The notes below the pieces were generated by a model that was not told the origin of the DNA, ran no database searches, and saw nothing but the letters and a program-made list of their open reading frames with translations. This document shows, piece by piece, positions 33,173 to 46,256 of a stretch of 64,000 nt of DNA (position 1 is the first letter of the stretch; the number at the start of each line of letters is the position of its first letter). The DNA is taken from positions 20,910,262 to 20,974,261 of the forward strand of contig NC_084814.1 in assembly GCF_963583255.1 (NCBI RefSeq). Reading direction: 5' to 3'. Position numbers and translations under genes: made by a program. The stretch is from Pyrus communis (taxonomy: Eukaryota; Streptophyta; Magnoliopsida; Rosales; Rosaceae).

Positions 33173-33571
33173 CAATAGCGGAGTTAGCTAGAAACTTTTT
33201 ACCGGGTGGGCTAGCTCAAAATTTTAAATCTTTATAAATAAAGAAACTTGATACCTTATTTTTCATAGTATCAGCTAGCTTAAAAAATTCACAAGGTGAG
33301 CCAAACAATTTTGTAATTAAACAAATACGTGTTAAAATTAAACAAATCCAAACTTGTACACGTACAAGAAGCGATGAGAAAAATAATGTAAGAAAAAGAG
33401 ATGGTTTGCAAACTGTATTATATAATTTTATATAGTTAAACCTAAAGAATTCGAATTAGTGACTAAATATTTGATGGGCTACATTCGAAAATCAATCAAA
33501 ATTACATGTAAAATTTTATTTTTCACCGCAAGCTACAGCCCAGGGCAGCCCTTAACTTGGCTCCGCCAGTG
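33173..33571. mobile_element. hAT-like element in ELP3 intron, unit 2
   Basis: Same TIRs; TTCAGAAT duplication at 33165-33172 and 33572-33579. Four bases longer than in unit 1 (GCTA near 33187). Confidence 0.8.
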
Positions 33572-34380
33572 TTCAGAATATGTTGTGCTCTCCCTTAACT
33601 CAGCTCGAACATTTTATGGAACTCTAGTTGGTTTTGGTTTTACCAATCATCTTCTCTAAGTTCAGACGAGGCTTTGTATGGCAATAATTTTTATGCAAAG
33701 CCGATTATACCTAGTACTTTCTGGACTATTTACAATATGCATTTTGCAGTGTGTGCTAGTCGTTCATGTTGATTTACTATTTTTTTTTTCCACCCTAATT
33801 ATTTTAAGCATTTCCTCTTGGTTGTCAGACGCATGATGCCTAATCTTCCAAATGAAGGGTTAGGGTGAGACATGGGTAGTATCCCGGGAGTTTGAGAGCC
33901 CCTCGTTCAGAGCAGATGGGCTTAAAATTTATCCAACACTCGTGATCCGTGGAACTGGACTCTGTGAGCTTTGGGAACCGGCAGGTATGTTTGTATTGTT
34001 GATTCCCTTCTTTTCAGCGATGTTGGTGGTAGTTTATTATCTCCATATTCAGGCATAGAAATTACCCACCTGAGCAACTTGTGGACATTTTGGCACAGAT
34101 CCTAGCCATGGTGCCCCCTTGGACACGTGTTTACAGAGTTCAGCGAGACATTCCAATGCCTATAGTAACTTCTGGGGTTGAGAAAGGAAATCTTTGGGAG
34201 TTACCTTTGGCTCGGATGGAAGACTTGGGCCTAACCCTAGAATAAAACATTACCGAACATTCTTGATGGTTCTAGGACAAACATCACAAAATTAGGCCGG
34301 AACAAGTGGAGCTTGTTCATTGTGATTATAAGGCATGTGAAGGATGAGAAACATTTCTTTCATATGAAGATACTCGCCAC

Positions 34381-34808
34381 TGTTGGTATTTGACAGTTTA
34401 CTAACTCAATACCAAAATATGTGGGTGATAAGTTTACAAACTCTATCACACCTCTTTCTCTTTGCACTCTCAAATAAAATCGGACAAAGAAAGAAATAGA
34501 GAAAGGAGGGAAGCAACAAGCTTTGGCAAAACACTTGGACTTTGATATATGAAAAAGTTTACAAACTATTGGAATAAGAAAGCTTACAAGCTTCTTCACA
34601 ATTGGAAGTGGGATTTTGGATGGGATGATTTACAATGCTTGAGAACTTGGGTATTTATAGCAAACCAAATGATTAAACTAAGATTATTTATTACCACACA
34701 AAACACATTAATTGCACCTAATAATTTTTATTCAACCATACCTAACATTGCCTAACTTTGACATTGATTTTCAACAATAGCAACCTATTTTGATTTGAAT
34801 TTCCAACA
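34381..34808 (-). repeat. 3' LTR of the copia element
   Basis: 428 bp, the downstream LTR in element orientation; appears identical to 38888-39315. Confidence 0.97.
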
Positions 34809-34820
34809 CACCTCCTCAAA

Positions 34821-37800
34821 TCAAAACGCCTTCATTCCTAGCATTTCACGCAGTAGCCGGAATGTTTCAATTGGCAATGGCTTTGTGAAGATGTCTGCCA
34901 CTTGTTCCTTGGTGTGACAGTAGACAAGTTCAATTGTCTTTTGCTTCACATGGTCCCTTAGAAAATGGAACCTGGTATCAATGTGCTTGCTCCTTCCATG
35001 TTGAACAGGATTCTTTGCAAGTTTGATTGCAGACACGTTATCTATATGAATCACAGTCGATTCCACTTGTGGATGACACACTGACTTCAACAGATTTCTT
35101 AACCAAATTGCCTCACACACGGTTGAGGCTACAGCAACATACTCGGCTTCACATGATGACAAAGCAACAATTGATTGCTTCTTTGAAGTCCATGAGAAAG
35201 CTGTTGATCCTAGAAAAAACACATAGCCAGTTGTGCTTTTCCTTTCATCTTGGTCACCTCCCCAATCACTATCTGAATAACCAAATAATTTTGCATCTTC
35301 ACCAAAATTATAAAATAGACCATAGTTTAGAGTACCTCTTATGTACCTCAAAATTCTCTTGGCGGCTAGCCAATGAGACTCCCTTGGTGTTTCCATGTAT
35401 CGACTCACGAGTCCAACACCATAAACTATATCAGGTCTTGTGATTGTAAGGTACCTTAGGCTTCCAACGAGGCTTTTGTACACTGTTGAGTTTACAAACT
35501 CACCCTCTCCTCCTTTGGACAGCTTCAATCCAGTTGCGACTGGGGTATTGACAGTGTTGCACTTGTCCATATTGAACTTCTTCAATATGTCTCTCATGTA
35601 CCTTTGTTGAGAGATGTAGATACCATCACTTTCTTGCTTCACTTCTATGCCAAGAAAGTATGACATTAATCCATTGTCAGTCATCTCGAATTCACTGAAC
35701 ATGGATTGCTTGAACTCATGGAACATTGCCTCATTGTTTCCTGTAAACAATAAATCATCTACATAGAGACAAATAATTAAGAACTCCCCTTTTTCACCAT
35801 TCTTCATGTAAACTGAATGCTCGTATGGACATTTCTGAAATCCATTTTGGTGAAGGTAGTTGTCGATCCTTGAGTTCCAAGCTCGTGGTGCTTGCTTGAG
35901 GCCGTACAAAGCCTTCTTCAAACGATACACCTTATCTTCTTCTCCTTGTACTTGGAAGCCTTCCGGTTGTTCCACGTACACTTCTTCCTCAAGTACTCCA
36001 TTAAGGAAGGCTGACTTGACATCTAGTTGATAAATTTTCCATTTATGTTGTGCGGCAAGAGAGATTAGCAATCTTACCGTGTCAAGTCTCGCAACTGGAG
36101 CATAGACTTCATCATAGTCTACTCCATACTTCTGTTTGTAGCCCTTTGCTACAAGCCTTGATTTGTATCGATCCACACTCCCATCTGCAGTGCGTTTGAT
36201 CTTGTAAACCCACTTGACACCAATAGCCTTCTGATTTGGTGGGAGCTTTGTCAGCTCCCAAGTGTCATTCTTCTCGATGGCATGGATCTCTTCTTCCATG
36301 GCTTTCTTCCAACAATCTTCTTCCACAGCTTCATTGAATGAGAAAGGCTCGTGGTCTGCATACAAGCAGAAAAGGTTGGTTTCTTCTTCTTCTTCTTGTC
36401 CATAAATCTCTGTGAGACTCCTTAACCTCACTGGAGTTGAGGAGCTGCTTTCCTCACTAGATGTAGGACCACTCCTTGCAATTCTGTGCACTGGAGTTGT
36501 TGTGATTGTTTGAGCAGGCTGTTGCTCAATCGGTGGTACAACTTCTGGTTCTTCAAAATCAGTGGAGACGATCTTCTCTTTACTGACTTCTTTGTTGTTC
36601 CACGTCCATGTCTCTTCCTCACTGAAGATGACATCTCTACTAACCACTAGTTTGCCAGTTAGTGGGTTGTAGAGCTTGTATGCCTTGGACTCTTCACTAT
36701 AGCCCACAAACACACACTTCTCACCTCTATCATCAAGTTTCCTCCTCTTGGCTTCTGGAACTTGAGCATATGCAACACACCCAAAAATTCTTAGGTGTGT
36801 AACATTCGGCTTGTATCCACTCCAAGCCTCTTGTGGTGTCATCCTCTTGACACTCTTTGTTGGACATCGATTCAACAAATAAATCGAACAAGCTACAGCT
36901 TCTGCCCATAACTCTTTTGGCAAATTCTTCTCCTTAAGCATGGACCTTGTCATGTCAAGGATGGTTCGATTCTTTCTTTCGGCTATCCCATTTTGCTGTG
37001 GGGTATAGGCAGCAGTAAGTTGATGCCTAATTCCTTGCTCCTTGCAGTATGCTTGGAAAGCATTGGAGGTGTACTCTCCACCTCTATCTGATCTCACAGC
37101 CACAAGCTTGTGGTTACTTTCTGCCTCTGTGAGTGCCTTGAACTCCTTGAAAATTTTTAGGGCAGCTGACTTCTCCTTGAGAAAATAGACCCAAGTCTTT
37201 CTACTGAAATCATCAATGAAGGTAATAAAATACCTATTACCTCCATAAGACATGGGATCCAATGGACCACATATATCTGTGTGCACCAACTGCAGTGGTG
37301 CCTTTGCTCTCCATGTATCACCAACAGGGAACGATAGTCGTGCTTGCTTGCCAAGCACACAACCTTCACATACTTGGCGTGTGGCTTCAATCTGGGGTAG
37401 ACCACGAACCATTCCTCCACTTGACAGCAACTTTAGGCCATTGAAATTAAGATGGCCAAATCGAAGATGCCATTTCCATGACTCATCTTCCATTACACCG
37501 ATGTTGCAGCTTCCAATCTTTGTGTTCAAATTCAACGGAAACATCCGGTTCTTTGACATTCGAACACGTGCAATAAGCTTTCTCCTTGCATTCCTGAGAG
37601 TGAGAAGCATGTTCTCCATATGTATAATGTACCCTTTCTGGAGCAGTTGACCAATGCTCAGAATGTTGCTTTTCATACCTGGTATGTAGTAGGTATCGGA
37701 GATGTATTCTTCTCTTCCATCCTTCTGGATGATCTTGATCTTCCCTTTGCCTTCAACTGGCAACTTTGAGGAGTCACCAAGACTTACAGATCCATAGGCC

Positions 37801-38843
37801 CCTTTTTTGAGTTCGGTAAAAAACTCCTTCTTTCCATACATGTGATTGCTTGCACCAGAGTCCAAATACCAAACATCTTGTTGGCTACTGGAATCATGGT
37901 GTGCTAGTAAGACTGTAAGTTCTTCATCAGTATTTCCACTTGATTCTGCCATGTTGACATGCTCACCATTTTTATGTGAACATTCATTGGCATAATGTCC
38001 ATATTGCTTACAGTTGTGACACTGGATATGCGCATTTCCTCGAGTAGATCTCCACTCCTGAGACTGACCTTGATTTTGTGCATAGCCTCGACCTCTTCCT
38101 CGGGCTCGTCCTCGGCTACGGTTGGATGAGCTCCCACGACGTGAGTTCCACTGCCCACGACCTTTATTTGGTTTGTCAATATTCAACTTTGACTCCAAAG
38201 CTTGCTCTAGCGTTGTGGGGCTTGCATTCTTCTGAATGCGTTGCTCGTGAACTAGGAGGGATCCTAGTAGCTCTTCTGCGCTCATCACCTCCAAATCCTT
38301 GGATTCCTCAATGGCAGTCACCACATGCTCAAACTTAGATGTGAGTGACCGGAGTATCTTCTCCACAACTCGTACTTCATCGAGTCTCTCGCCATTTCTC
38401 CTCATCTGATTTACTATCACAATGAGCCTTGAGTGATAGTCGGAGATGCTCTCCCCTTCATTCATATGAGCAGTTTCAAAATCTGCTCGAAGTGATTGTA
38501 ACCTCACTTTCTTGACTCGATCTACTCCTTTGTAGATTGTACTGAGTGTATCCCATACTTGCTTGCTCGTTGTTGCTTCTGCAACCTTCTCGAATGTTGA
38601 ATCTTCCAAACCCTGGTATAGAAGATACAGCGCCTTTTGGTCCTTCTTTCGTAAGTCCTTGAGAGTGTTCCTTTGATCCGCAGTATATACGGCTTCTTGC
38701 TCGGCAGTGGGTACAACATACCCACTACTGACAACTTCCCATAGCTCCTGTGATCCAAACAATGCTTTGAATTGGATGCACCATCTTTCATAATTTTCTT
38801 TCTTCAATGTGGGAACTTGGAGTTGCACTAAGTTGGACGCCAT
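34821..38843 (-). CDS. Ty1-copia gag-pol polyprotein, 1,340 aa, intact
   Basis: Domains in copia order: gag (~1-270) with a basic RG-rich stretch; zinc knuckle CxxCxxxxHxxxxC at 275-288; aspartic protease with DSGA at 328-331; integrase with the D,D(35)E triad at D523, D586 and E622, preceded by the H/C zinc region (~460-500); reverse transcriptase (~870-1110) with D941 and YVDD ending at 1030; RNase H (~1185-1310) with D1191, E1232 and D1268. There is no stop or frameshift. The ATG is 44 bp inside the 5' LTR edge. Order protease-integrase-RT-RNase H marks copia, not gypsy. With identical-looking LTRs it may still be mobile. Confidence 0.97.
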   Translation of the reverse strand: MASNLVQLQVPTLKKENYERWCIQFKALFGSQELWEVVSSGYVVPTAEQEAVYTADQRNTLKDLRKKDQKALYLLYQGLEDSTFEKVAEATTSKQVWDTLSTIYKGVDRVKKVRLQSLRADFETAHMNEGESISDYHSRLIVIVNQMRRNGERLDEVRVVEKILRSLTSKFEHVVTAIEESKDLEVMSAEELLGSLLVHEQRIQKNASPTTLEQALESKLNIDKPNKGRGQWNSRRGSSSNRSRGRARGRGRGYAQNQGQSQEWRSTRGNAHIQCHNCKQYGHYANECSHKNGEHVNMAESSGNTDEELTVLLAHHDSSSQQDVWYLDSGASNHMYGKKEFFTELKKGAYGSVSLGDSSKLPVEGKGKIKIIQKDGREEYISDTYYIPGMKSNILSIGQLLQKGYIIHMENMLLTLRNARRKLIARVRMSKNRMFPLNLNTKIGSCNIGVMEDESWKWHLRFGHLNFNGLKLLSSGGMVRGLPQIEATRQVCEGCVLGKQARLSFPVGDTWRAKAPLQLVHTDICGPLDPMSYGGNRYFITFIDDFSRKTWVYFLKEKSAALKIFKEFKALTEAESNHKLVAVRSDRGGEYTSNAFQAYCKEQGIRHQLTAAYTPQQNGIAERKNRTILDMTRSMLKEKNLPKELWAEAVACSIYLLNRCPTKSVKRMTPQEAWSGYKPNVTHLRIFGCVAYAQVPEAKRRKLDDRGEKCVFVGYSEESKAYKLYNPLTGKLVVSRDVIFSEEETWTWNNKEVSKEKIVSTDFEEPEVVPPIEQQPAQTITTTPVHRIARSGPTSSEESSSSTPVRLRSLTEIYGQEEEEETNLFCLYADHEPFSFNEAVEEDCWKKAMEEEIHAIEKNDTWELTKLPPNQKAIGVKWVYKIKRTADGSVDRYKSRLVAKGYKQKYGVDYDEVYAPVARLDTVRLLISLAAQHKWKIYQLDVKSAFLNGVLEEEVYVEQPEGFQVQGEEDKVYRLKKALYGLKQAPRAWNSRIDNYLHQNGFQKCPYEHSVYMKNGEKGEFLIICLYVDDLLFTGNNEAMFHEFKQSMFSEFEMTDNGLMSYFLGIEVKQESDGIYISQQRYMRDILKKFNMDKCNTVNTPVATGLKLSKGGEGEFVNSTVYKSLVGSLRYLTITRPDIVYGVGLVSRYMETPRESHWLAAKRILRYIRGTLNYGLFYNFGEDAKLFGYSDSDWGGDQDERKSTTGYVFFLGSTAFSWTSKKQSIVALSSCEAEYVAVASTVCEAIWLRNLLKSVCHPQVESTVIHIDNVSAIKLAKNPVQHGRSKHIDTRFHFLRDHVKQKTIELVYCHTKEQVADIFTKPLPIETFRLLREMLGMKAF

Positions 38844-38887
38844 AACTGCTGCACCTGCCAGAATGGTATTCTGGCTCTGATACCAAT

Positions 38888-39315
38888 TGTTGGTATTTGA
38901 CAGTTTACTAACTCAATACCAAAATATGTGGGTGATAAGTTTACAAACTCTATCACACCTCTTTCTCTTTGCACTCTCAAATAAAATCGGACAAAGAAAG
39001 AAATAGAGAAAGGAGGGAAGCAACAAGCTTTGGCAAAACACTTGGACTTTGATATATGAAAAAGTTTACAAACTATTGGAATAAGAAAGCTTACAAGCTT
39101 CTTCACAATTGGAAGTGGGATTTTGGATGGGATGATTTACAATGCTTGAGAACTTGGGTATTTATAGCAAACCAAATGATTAAACTAAGATTATTTATTA
39201 CCACACAAAACACATTAATTGCACCTAATAATTTTTATTCAACCATACCTAACATTGCCTAACTTTGACATTGATTTTCAACAATAGCAACCTATTTTGA
39301 TTTGAATTTCCAACA
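38888..39315 (-). repeat. 5' LTR of the copia element
   Basis: 428 bp, adjoining the primer-binding site; it would hold the element promoter. Same sequence as the 3' LTR as far as I can see. Confidence 0.97.
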
Positions 39316-40455
39316 GCCACGTATTCCTTTATATATATATGTGTGAGAGAGTGCTTCTTCACATGAAATCATCATTCTATTCTTCTTATGTGCAAATGTG
39401 TTGCGCTGATAAAAGATGAATACTTGGGGAGATGATGATTGTAACATTGAGTAGAATATCTAATTTTCGCTTCAGCATATAGATGAACTTAGGATCTCAC
39501 CGTTCCAGAACTTGCTGTTTCTCTGATTTGCATATTGATTTGTGACAGAATCTTATGGCTTGCGTTTTCTCTCATGAGCAGGTTGTGTATACTGATACTT
39601 AAGAGGATTTTGTTTTTATTCTATCATTAAACAGGATATTCTCATTGGGTTGCTGCAATTTAGGACATACATCCAAAACCAGACCAAGTGGAGCTTGTGC
39701 GGCAAATGAAGGATGGGAAACATTTCTTTCGTATGAAGAAACTCGCCAGGTATTCCTTCTATATATGTGATAGAGTGCTTCTTCACACGAAATGATCATT
39801 CTGTTCTTGTCATGTGAAATTTGCGTGTGTCGGATTTGCTTAGTAATTTGTGCACACGTTCTTATGGCTTGAGTTTTTCCAGGTGAGCAGGTTGTGTAAC
39901 ATGATTTTGTTATTATTCTTTTCGTAAACAGGATTCTCTCGTTGGGTTGCTACGATTAAGAAAGTGAGGCCAGAATACTACTTGTCCCAAATGCTTGGCG
40001 GGAATACTACTTGTCCCAGATCAATGAGTAGTGCTCTGGTGTTCGTGAGCTCCATGTTTATGGGACTGCTGTTCCAGTTCATGGGTGAATTCTGACAAGC
40101 TGCAACACCAGGTAATGTAGCTTCTACATCAACTGTTTTATGTTACCGTTAGTGTTGAGATTAATTTATTGGGTGATAATGTACTCTGATTGATTCAAAC
40201 AGGATTATGGTACCCTGGAGGAGTCCGAGCGGATTGCTAGCAAGGAGCATCGATAGAAAAAGATTGCCTGAGCTTGAAGGGAAACAATCCAAAAAAAGAC
40301 TAGTTTATACTTTATACAACAAATGACTAAGACTTTATTGTTAGCACATTGAATTGGACGACGTCCAAAGAAGACAAATTTTCAACAGCAAACTTGAACC
40401 AGAAGAACCTCTTAATGAATCTATCTAGCTATTTTTCTTATTACTTTTTTATTCT

Positions 40456-41169
40456 TCAATCTTGATGCTGATCTTCTGCTTCAGACTGTAATCCTCGAAA
40501 GCTATAACTATTGGTTGCAAACTGAATAGTTTCTGTTAGAAACTCTTTCATTGCACACGAATAAGCTCTGACAACTTTGCTGACAAAAATTGTCATCTGT
40601 CTTGTGAAATTAACCCCCTCAAACAAGTATGGACACAAGAAAGTTGCGGCTTCAACTATGAAGATAATGCACTGGACCCCCTTCGAAAAATAGGCAACTA
40701 AGTTAATGAAAGCTTTCAGGTCTTGGGCTGGTTTGCTTTCAAAAAAGAGCTTCGCAGATTTGAATACTCGTTGAATTACTTTCTTGATGTCACCCACCGA
40801 AATCTTGAAGCGTTCCGAAGTTTTCCACCGCGCAGAGGACCGATATTTTCCGGTGATGGGTTTTCCAGCAATACACTTTGTAACGGTTGCAAACTCTGCG
40901 CTCAATAGTGTATCGACTTCTGATCGGGTTGCCCCACATTGATCAATGTCTAAAACCTTGATGAGTTCTTGAAAACATTGCAGGTCTGACCTCTCTTCAT
41001 CCCCTCGAAGCTTTCCAGCAACTGATTGTTTAACAAACTCGAACCCAAACTCAAACTCAGACATCAGTAGAATATCAACTTCTGACTTCATGGATGGATT
41101 CTGCTTTGTTCCATTAATCTCGAACGCCATCTTGGTCAGTTCTTGTTCGTCTACTCGGTCTCCTGACAT
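40456..41169 (-). CDS. Unknown 237-aa protein, unit 2
   Basis: Intact, with the same TATA-like box and CT leader. It shares KLxFESKPAQ and LTETI with unit 3 against KIIFQSKAAQ and LTATI in unit 1. Private changes: FGFEF near res 41, LVAYF, and NFTRQ. Confidence 0.7.
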   Translation of the reverse strand: MSGDRVDEQELTKMAFEINGTKQNPSMKSEVDILLMSEFEFGFEFVKQSVAGKLRGDEERSDLQCFQELIKVLDIDQCGATRSEVDTLLSAEFATVTKCIAGKPITGKYRSSARWKTSERFKISVGDIKKVIQRVFKSAKLFFESKPAQDLKAFINLVAYFSKGVQCIIFIVEAATFLCPYLFEGVNFTRQMTIFVSKVVRAYSCAMKEFLTETIQFATNSYSFRGLQSEAEDQHQD

Positions 41170-41255
41170 TGTTGTTCTTTCTTTCGACGAATGATCTTTC
41201 TGGCGAAAGAATCAGCGTGAGTGTGACAGAGAGAGGGTCTCTGTAAAAAGAAACC

Positions 41256-41283
<28 letters not shown>
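41256..41283 (-). repeat. (GA)n leader microsatellite, unit 2
   Basis: About 28 nt, the shortest of the three tracts. Unit 2 changes from unit 3-like to unit 1-like variants within ~250 bp around it. Confidence 0.9.
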
Positions 41284-41292
<9 letters not shown>

Positions 41293-41685
41293 AAACGATT
41301 TTTGATTTTGGTGCGGTGCATGGGTGTGAATTTTGCGAAGAAATTCAATATATACTAAAACTGAAAATCAACTGAAACGCTGTTCATAAGCACAGTGTAG
41401 TTCCGATTTTACCCTTGCTTAGTTTGTGTTATTACAAGGTTGCCATTCTTTCCGCTGAGTTCGTAGCTGGCGTTCTTTCTCTTCGACAACACAGTGATAA
41501 AACTCTCGAGTCCAACTGGCTGCAGACTCCATCAAACCCTAGAAATCGTTTTACTTTTTTGGGCATCCTCCTTTTTCTCCGTGCTCCTTGCTTTCCCCAA
41601 CCTAGACTCCTCATCCTTTCCCCAAATGAGGAATCTGAAAGCCACAACCCAAACTCACTCATAGTAGCCCCTCCCTTGCCTCATT

Positions 41686-42038
41686 TAGACCTGTAAACGG
41701 ATCGCGTTTATTGGGTTTGGATCGGGTTCAATCAGACCCGTTAAGTTAACGAATTATCCGAACCCGACCTGTTAAGCTAACAGGTCATCCAAATCCAATC
41801 CGTTTCTCCCTTTAACAATTATTATTATTATTTTTTTTTTTTGTATAGAGTTTATTTTTTGTTGTGAAGACTTTACTGAAATTACTAAAATATCATCAAC
41901 TAACGGGTTGACCTAAAGTGACCCATTATTTAATGGATTTTTAACGGGTTCACCCGTTAGCGACCCGACCCGTTAAACATCCACCCAAATACTAATATTA
42001 ACAGGTCAGGTCGGGTCGGGTCCAAAATGCCAAGTCTA
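41686..42038. mobile_element. hAT-like CCCGTTAA MITE, unit 2
   Basis: Same TAGACCTG / CAAGTCTA ends and GCCTCATT / ACCTCATT flanks as unit 1. Confidence 0.8.
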
Positions 42039-43163
42039 ACCTCATTCCTCATATCCTGATGGTTCATTCTCTCCATACGATTCGATTTCGGTGAGTTCTT
42101 TGTGTTATGAATTCTGATATTTTGCGTATAATTTTGGTTTTTGGAATTTCAAATTTGTACCCTGACCTTGCTCTAATTAATTTTAATTTTGTCTATTATT
42201 GTTGGGTTTGAGTAAATTTCAAACCTTTTGTTTTCGTTCTTAAAATTTTTGAGTTATGTTTGTTAAATATTTGTTAAAAGACCCAAATTTTCTGTTTGAA
42301 CAATTTGTATAGCCTATGAAAATTGAACAAAAAGTCATATGATCCGTGATTTCTTCCTTCTTGATAGACCTGGCATTTTGGACCCGACCTAATAATATTA
42401 GTATTTGGATGGATTAATTGGTCGGGTCGGTAACGGGTGAACCTGTTAACAATCTGTTAAATAACGGGTCACTTTAGGTCAACCCGTTAGCACCCGTTGG
42501 TTGAAGATGTTTTAGTATTTTCATATAAAATTGGGATACTGTCTGCAGCAAACTAGCAGCAAATGCACAGCTCCAAAAATCAAATAAGTTCTTTGACATG
42601 AAACAAAACTTTTAACCACGTTTCAACCATATAACGGACGAAACAAACTAAAAATTGGCAGGCACTAGTTTGTGGGGTAAGTCTTCTCCAGGCACTGTTG
42701 ACAGCAAGCCATTCATTTAAATCTTCTCCCATTCTCTTAGGTTGCCGTTGCCAAGTGTAGCATCAATATGTTTTCCAAGCTGAGCACCCTTGCTCCCTAA
42801 AATCAAATAAGTGCGATTATGAAGCCAAAAGCTTGCAGCAAATGCACAGCTCCTACCATCAGTACATTGAGTGATGAATGATGATATTCTAGTCTAAATA
42901 TATGAATTCTAACAAACAACTAATTAAACCATGACATCTAATATGGACATTTCATTAAATGTTTATTAATATTTGCGGTGTGGTTCAGTTTCAGCGCGGT
43001 TTTCAAAAGCCAAAACCGAAACCAAACCGTTTTCTACATTGCGGTTCGGTTTCAAAACTAAAACCGTTTCAAAACCGCAAAATTTTTGGATCGTGTTTCG
43101 GTTTCGGTTTTCGGTTCCAAGTGTCCACCCCTTCGTGCTGCGATTTAGGGCAAATCGTTTCGA

Positions 43164-43760
43164 AAAATCGGTCTGGAGCTAGGCAGCGCCTAGGCGGGCT
43201 TGGCGGTCCTAGGCGGTTTTTTTTATTATTATTAATTGTGTGTTTTTTTCATTTTAATTGGTTTCATGGTGGTATACTTATAGAAATGGTGTACCTAATT
43301 TGCAAATGATGGATTTACTACAAATTCATCCAATAGTAAAACAAATTGGAGCACTTTTGAGGGCATACATACAAAGAAAAGAAATAAATTAGATACAACC
43401 AGGTTAAATAATTTAGTCTATGTCCAATCCAATGCAAGGATCATGAACAAGAAGAATTTAGTCTATTGTCCAAGAATACTCCTCATTATGATTGTATGCT
43501 TACTGTTTTTTAAATATTGAACTTTTTGGATGTATATACTTTGTGTATTCTTCTACTTCTATTTTTGCATTTTATCATTCTTTTATTATCCATACAAGTA
43601 TAGTTTTTTTTAGGTATAAATAGGCACTTATTTGCACGATATATAATAAATTTACATAAATCCGCCTAGGCTGCCTGAGCACCCGCCTAACCCGGCTAGC
43701 CGCATAGGCGCTAGGCCTCTGCTTACCGTTCGACTAGTGCCTAGCGTTTTTTTGAACCTA
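43164..43760. mobile_element. GCCTAGGCG TIR element, unit 2
   Basis: Copy of 20018-20600 with an extra GGTCCTAGGC block in the left arm. Confidence 0.6.
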
Positions 43761-43917
43761 TGGTTATTGTAAGAACATTTGACAAAATTTTAAACCAATC
43801 AGCATCATCAGATTCCGAAGTGCAGCAACTACGTCGACCAATTGTGAAAATTACACAAGTGGGATGAATATTATCCTTGGCTCCTGAAAATTACACGAAT
43901 CATATGAAACATCAGAC

Positions 43918-44511
43918 TCTCATTTCATTAGCATCGTCATTTTCATCGTCGTCCGCGACCGACTCGTAGTTTAGTGCAACTGGATCAACCAACTTAGATT
44001 CATATGATTTCCAATTTCTACTCGTACCATTACTTGCTATACCATCACTGGATTTATGGGGTTAAGCCCTTTTTCAGCACTGAGGTAGATGTTTCAGGAT
44101 TGTCGATACCCTGTTGTATGCAATTTGAGGTGCCCGGAGTTCTTTTTTCAAGGGTAGACAACCCAAATTCCCAGTCGATAGTGTCCCCAGTGCAGCTGTC
44201 ATCAAGGTATAGAGGATTGCTGGGGTCTATCACCTTGGAGAACACAAGCAATACTGATGGCCATTTTCCGAATTAAATAATTAGGGCTTTCCGGCCTACC
44301 TGCCAGCAAAGACAAGATATAATAGGATGATAATGACCACTGGCGTTGGAGGAGAGAATACTGATAGAGACACGGAGAAGTATTTACAGCTCACTCCTTT
44401 GAGAATTGAGTGCATCACATCCTTGGTCTCGTTTAATTCTTCTTTGGACATGTTTTCCATGGAAAGGCCTATAGCTGCAGATACATCTGATATTGCAAGA
44501 TTAAGGGACAA
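43918..44511 (-). pseudogene. TEL2: TEL2-like gene, 3' exons, unit 2
   Basis: Same exons, splice sites, frameshift and ~22-bp deletion as unit 1; three extra bases near 44120 give TSNCIQQ where unit 1 has TSNIQQ. Confidence 0.75.
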
Positions 44512-45715
44512 AAAATTCCAAGAGAAGTATAATAAAACAATGAACTTCTCTCGACTGCAATGGGATTTTCTATAGGAAAGTTACAGGCATTTCATATTAA
44601 TGTTAGGCTTGTAGCTTCTACAGGGTTTCCCATTGTAAAGTCCTGACATGAAAAATCATCAGGATTCATCGCAGACTATACCAGATGCTGGATAAAGACA
44701 TGAAGGATACAAATTTTCTGTTCCATTGGGGCCAATTGCCCAAACTCTTTCTTAGACCAAACCGCTACCAGATGCTGCGATGTATCTAAGAAATTTCGGG
44801 TATTGTGACCTTAGCGAGTGAACTACTATCAGGTGGGCGTTCAAGAATAGTAAACTGAAGGATCCATCGCAGGCAACAAACAAGAAATACTTTCCAGAGT
44901 AAAAATTTGTCAGAAAACATTAACCTAATAAACAGGAAAGCTGAAATTAAACACTTGTATAACACAAAACAATACTGCAAAATGAAACAGTAGTAAAACA
45001 ATGCATTCTTCCATATAACTAATTAAAGAAAATCAAGATTTCCATAACTGAGCTTCACCTAAGTGAGTTTCGTTTGCTCCGAAACCTTACTGACATGAAT
45101 TTTGTCTACTTCCTATCTGATGATCTATAATCAAAGACGGGACAGTAATCATATGCTTGAATCCAATATTTCAGAAATTACTACCCAAAAAAATGTCAAG
45201 GTTGATGGCAAAAAAAAAAAACCAAGTATCTATATAAAATGTAGGCTACTCTAAAGATCAACCCTGGAGAGAGGGGGAGGAGGAAAGAGTTTTTTTTTTT
45301 TTTTTTTTTTTTTTTGGTTACATTAATTATCAATGTATATTTCAGAATTATGAAAACTCTGGGGAAACCAGCTAGCAAGATCTGCGCGCAGCGACAGAAC
45401 ATACATGCGTAAAGGCATGCGAAAAAAGGTGTCGATATACAAAAACAATGGCAAACCAAAACCACCGAAAGAGATGCCAAAGTACCCTCAAGCCAATCTC
45501 CAGGAAAATCAACCATAAGTTATGATCTTAAGATTTCATAAACTCCTCCATCTGATTCAACGCCATTCTCTACGGGCCTGGAGCTTAGGTAATTTGACAC
45601 ATATTTTTCTTCCCAAAACTTAAGTTTTCAAAACTTACAGCCAAATAAAAGCCCACATATTTCAAGGGAATTCTACAAACATAAATTTGTAAAAACACAG
45701 TGGCAAGGTAACTAG

Positions 45716-46224
45716 TGTTGAATTGTAATCTTGTCTTGGCCCAAAGATAATTGATCCGGCCCATACACAAAGAAAGATCCATGCACATGCTAGAGAATTC
45801 TAGCAAAGTTCAAGTTGGTGGAAGAGTCTAGAAGAATGGTGAGGATTCCACCAACATACAAGATTAGTATAGATAATTCTAGCTTAGGAAGGTAGTGGAA
45901 TTATCTAGATATCTCTAGCATGATGTTTTCATGCTTCTCCAAGGTTCCATCCATGCCTATAAAAGGAGAAGGCATCCACACCATTTGGAACAACCAAGAG
46001 AGCAAGTAGCAAGAAGTGAGAGTGTCAAGTAAGAAGTAAGAAGAAGCAACAAAACTTCTAAGAGTGTTTGAGTGTTTCCTTTTGTACTAAGTTTGTGAGT
46101 GAATAAAAACCTTGTGTAATACTTTGAGAATTCTTTCTTTCTCTTGCCTATCAATTCCACTGCGTTACATTTTTCTTTGTAAGATAAACCTCTCCAAGTA
46201 GTGAAGCATTTTTAAACCCCAACA
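45716..46224 (+). mobile_element. 509-bp solo LTR in TEL2-like pseudogene, unit 2
   Basis: Same length, ends and ACTAG duplication as the unit 1 copy, so it was present before the unit was copied. Confidence 0.9.
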
Positions 46225-46256
46225 ACTAGAGCTAAAAAAACAAATACCAATTAAGG

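Larger units (their letters stand above)
34381..39315 (-). mobile_element. Complete young Ty1-copia retrotransposon (4,935 bp)
   Basis: Two 428-bp LTRs (34381-34808 and 38888-39315) start TGTTGG and end CCAACA, and I found no difference between them by eye. The 5-bp duplication GCCAC flanks it (34376-34380 and 39316-39320). The primer site at 38873-38885 reads TGGTATCAGAGCC on the element strand, complementary to initiator tRNA-Met. A purine-rich tract (AGGAGGTG) adjoins the 3' LTR at 34809. One long gag-pol frame fills the interior. It is in unit 2 only, so it arrived after the array formed. Confidence 0.98.
32309..40267 (+). pseudogene. ELP3: ELP3 pseudogene split by a copia element, unit 2
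   Basis: Same order of decayed ELP3 exons as in unit 1 (32309-34380 and 39316-40267). The copia element entered the first of the two duplicated PEEVELV-type exons, at its ACTCGCCAC end. A hAT-like element in the intron (33173-33571) is retained. Confidence 0.9.

Noticed and set aside
34360..34755. Small frames inside the copia LTRs
   Set aside because: They lie in LTR sequence and repeat exactly in the other LTR; no independent support.
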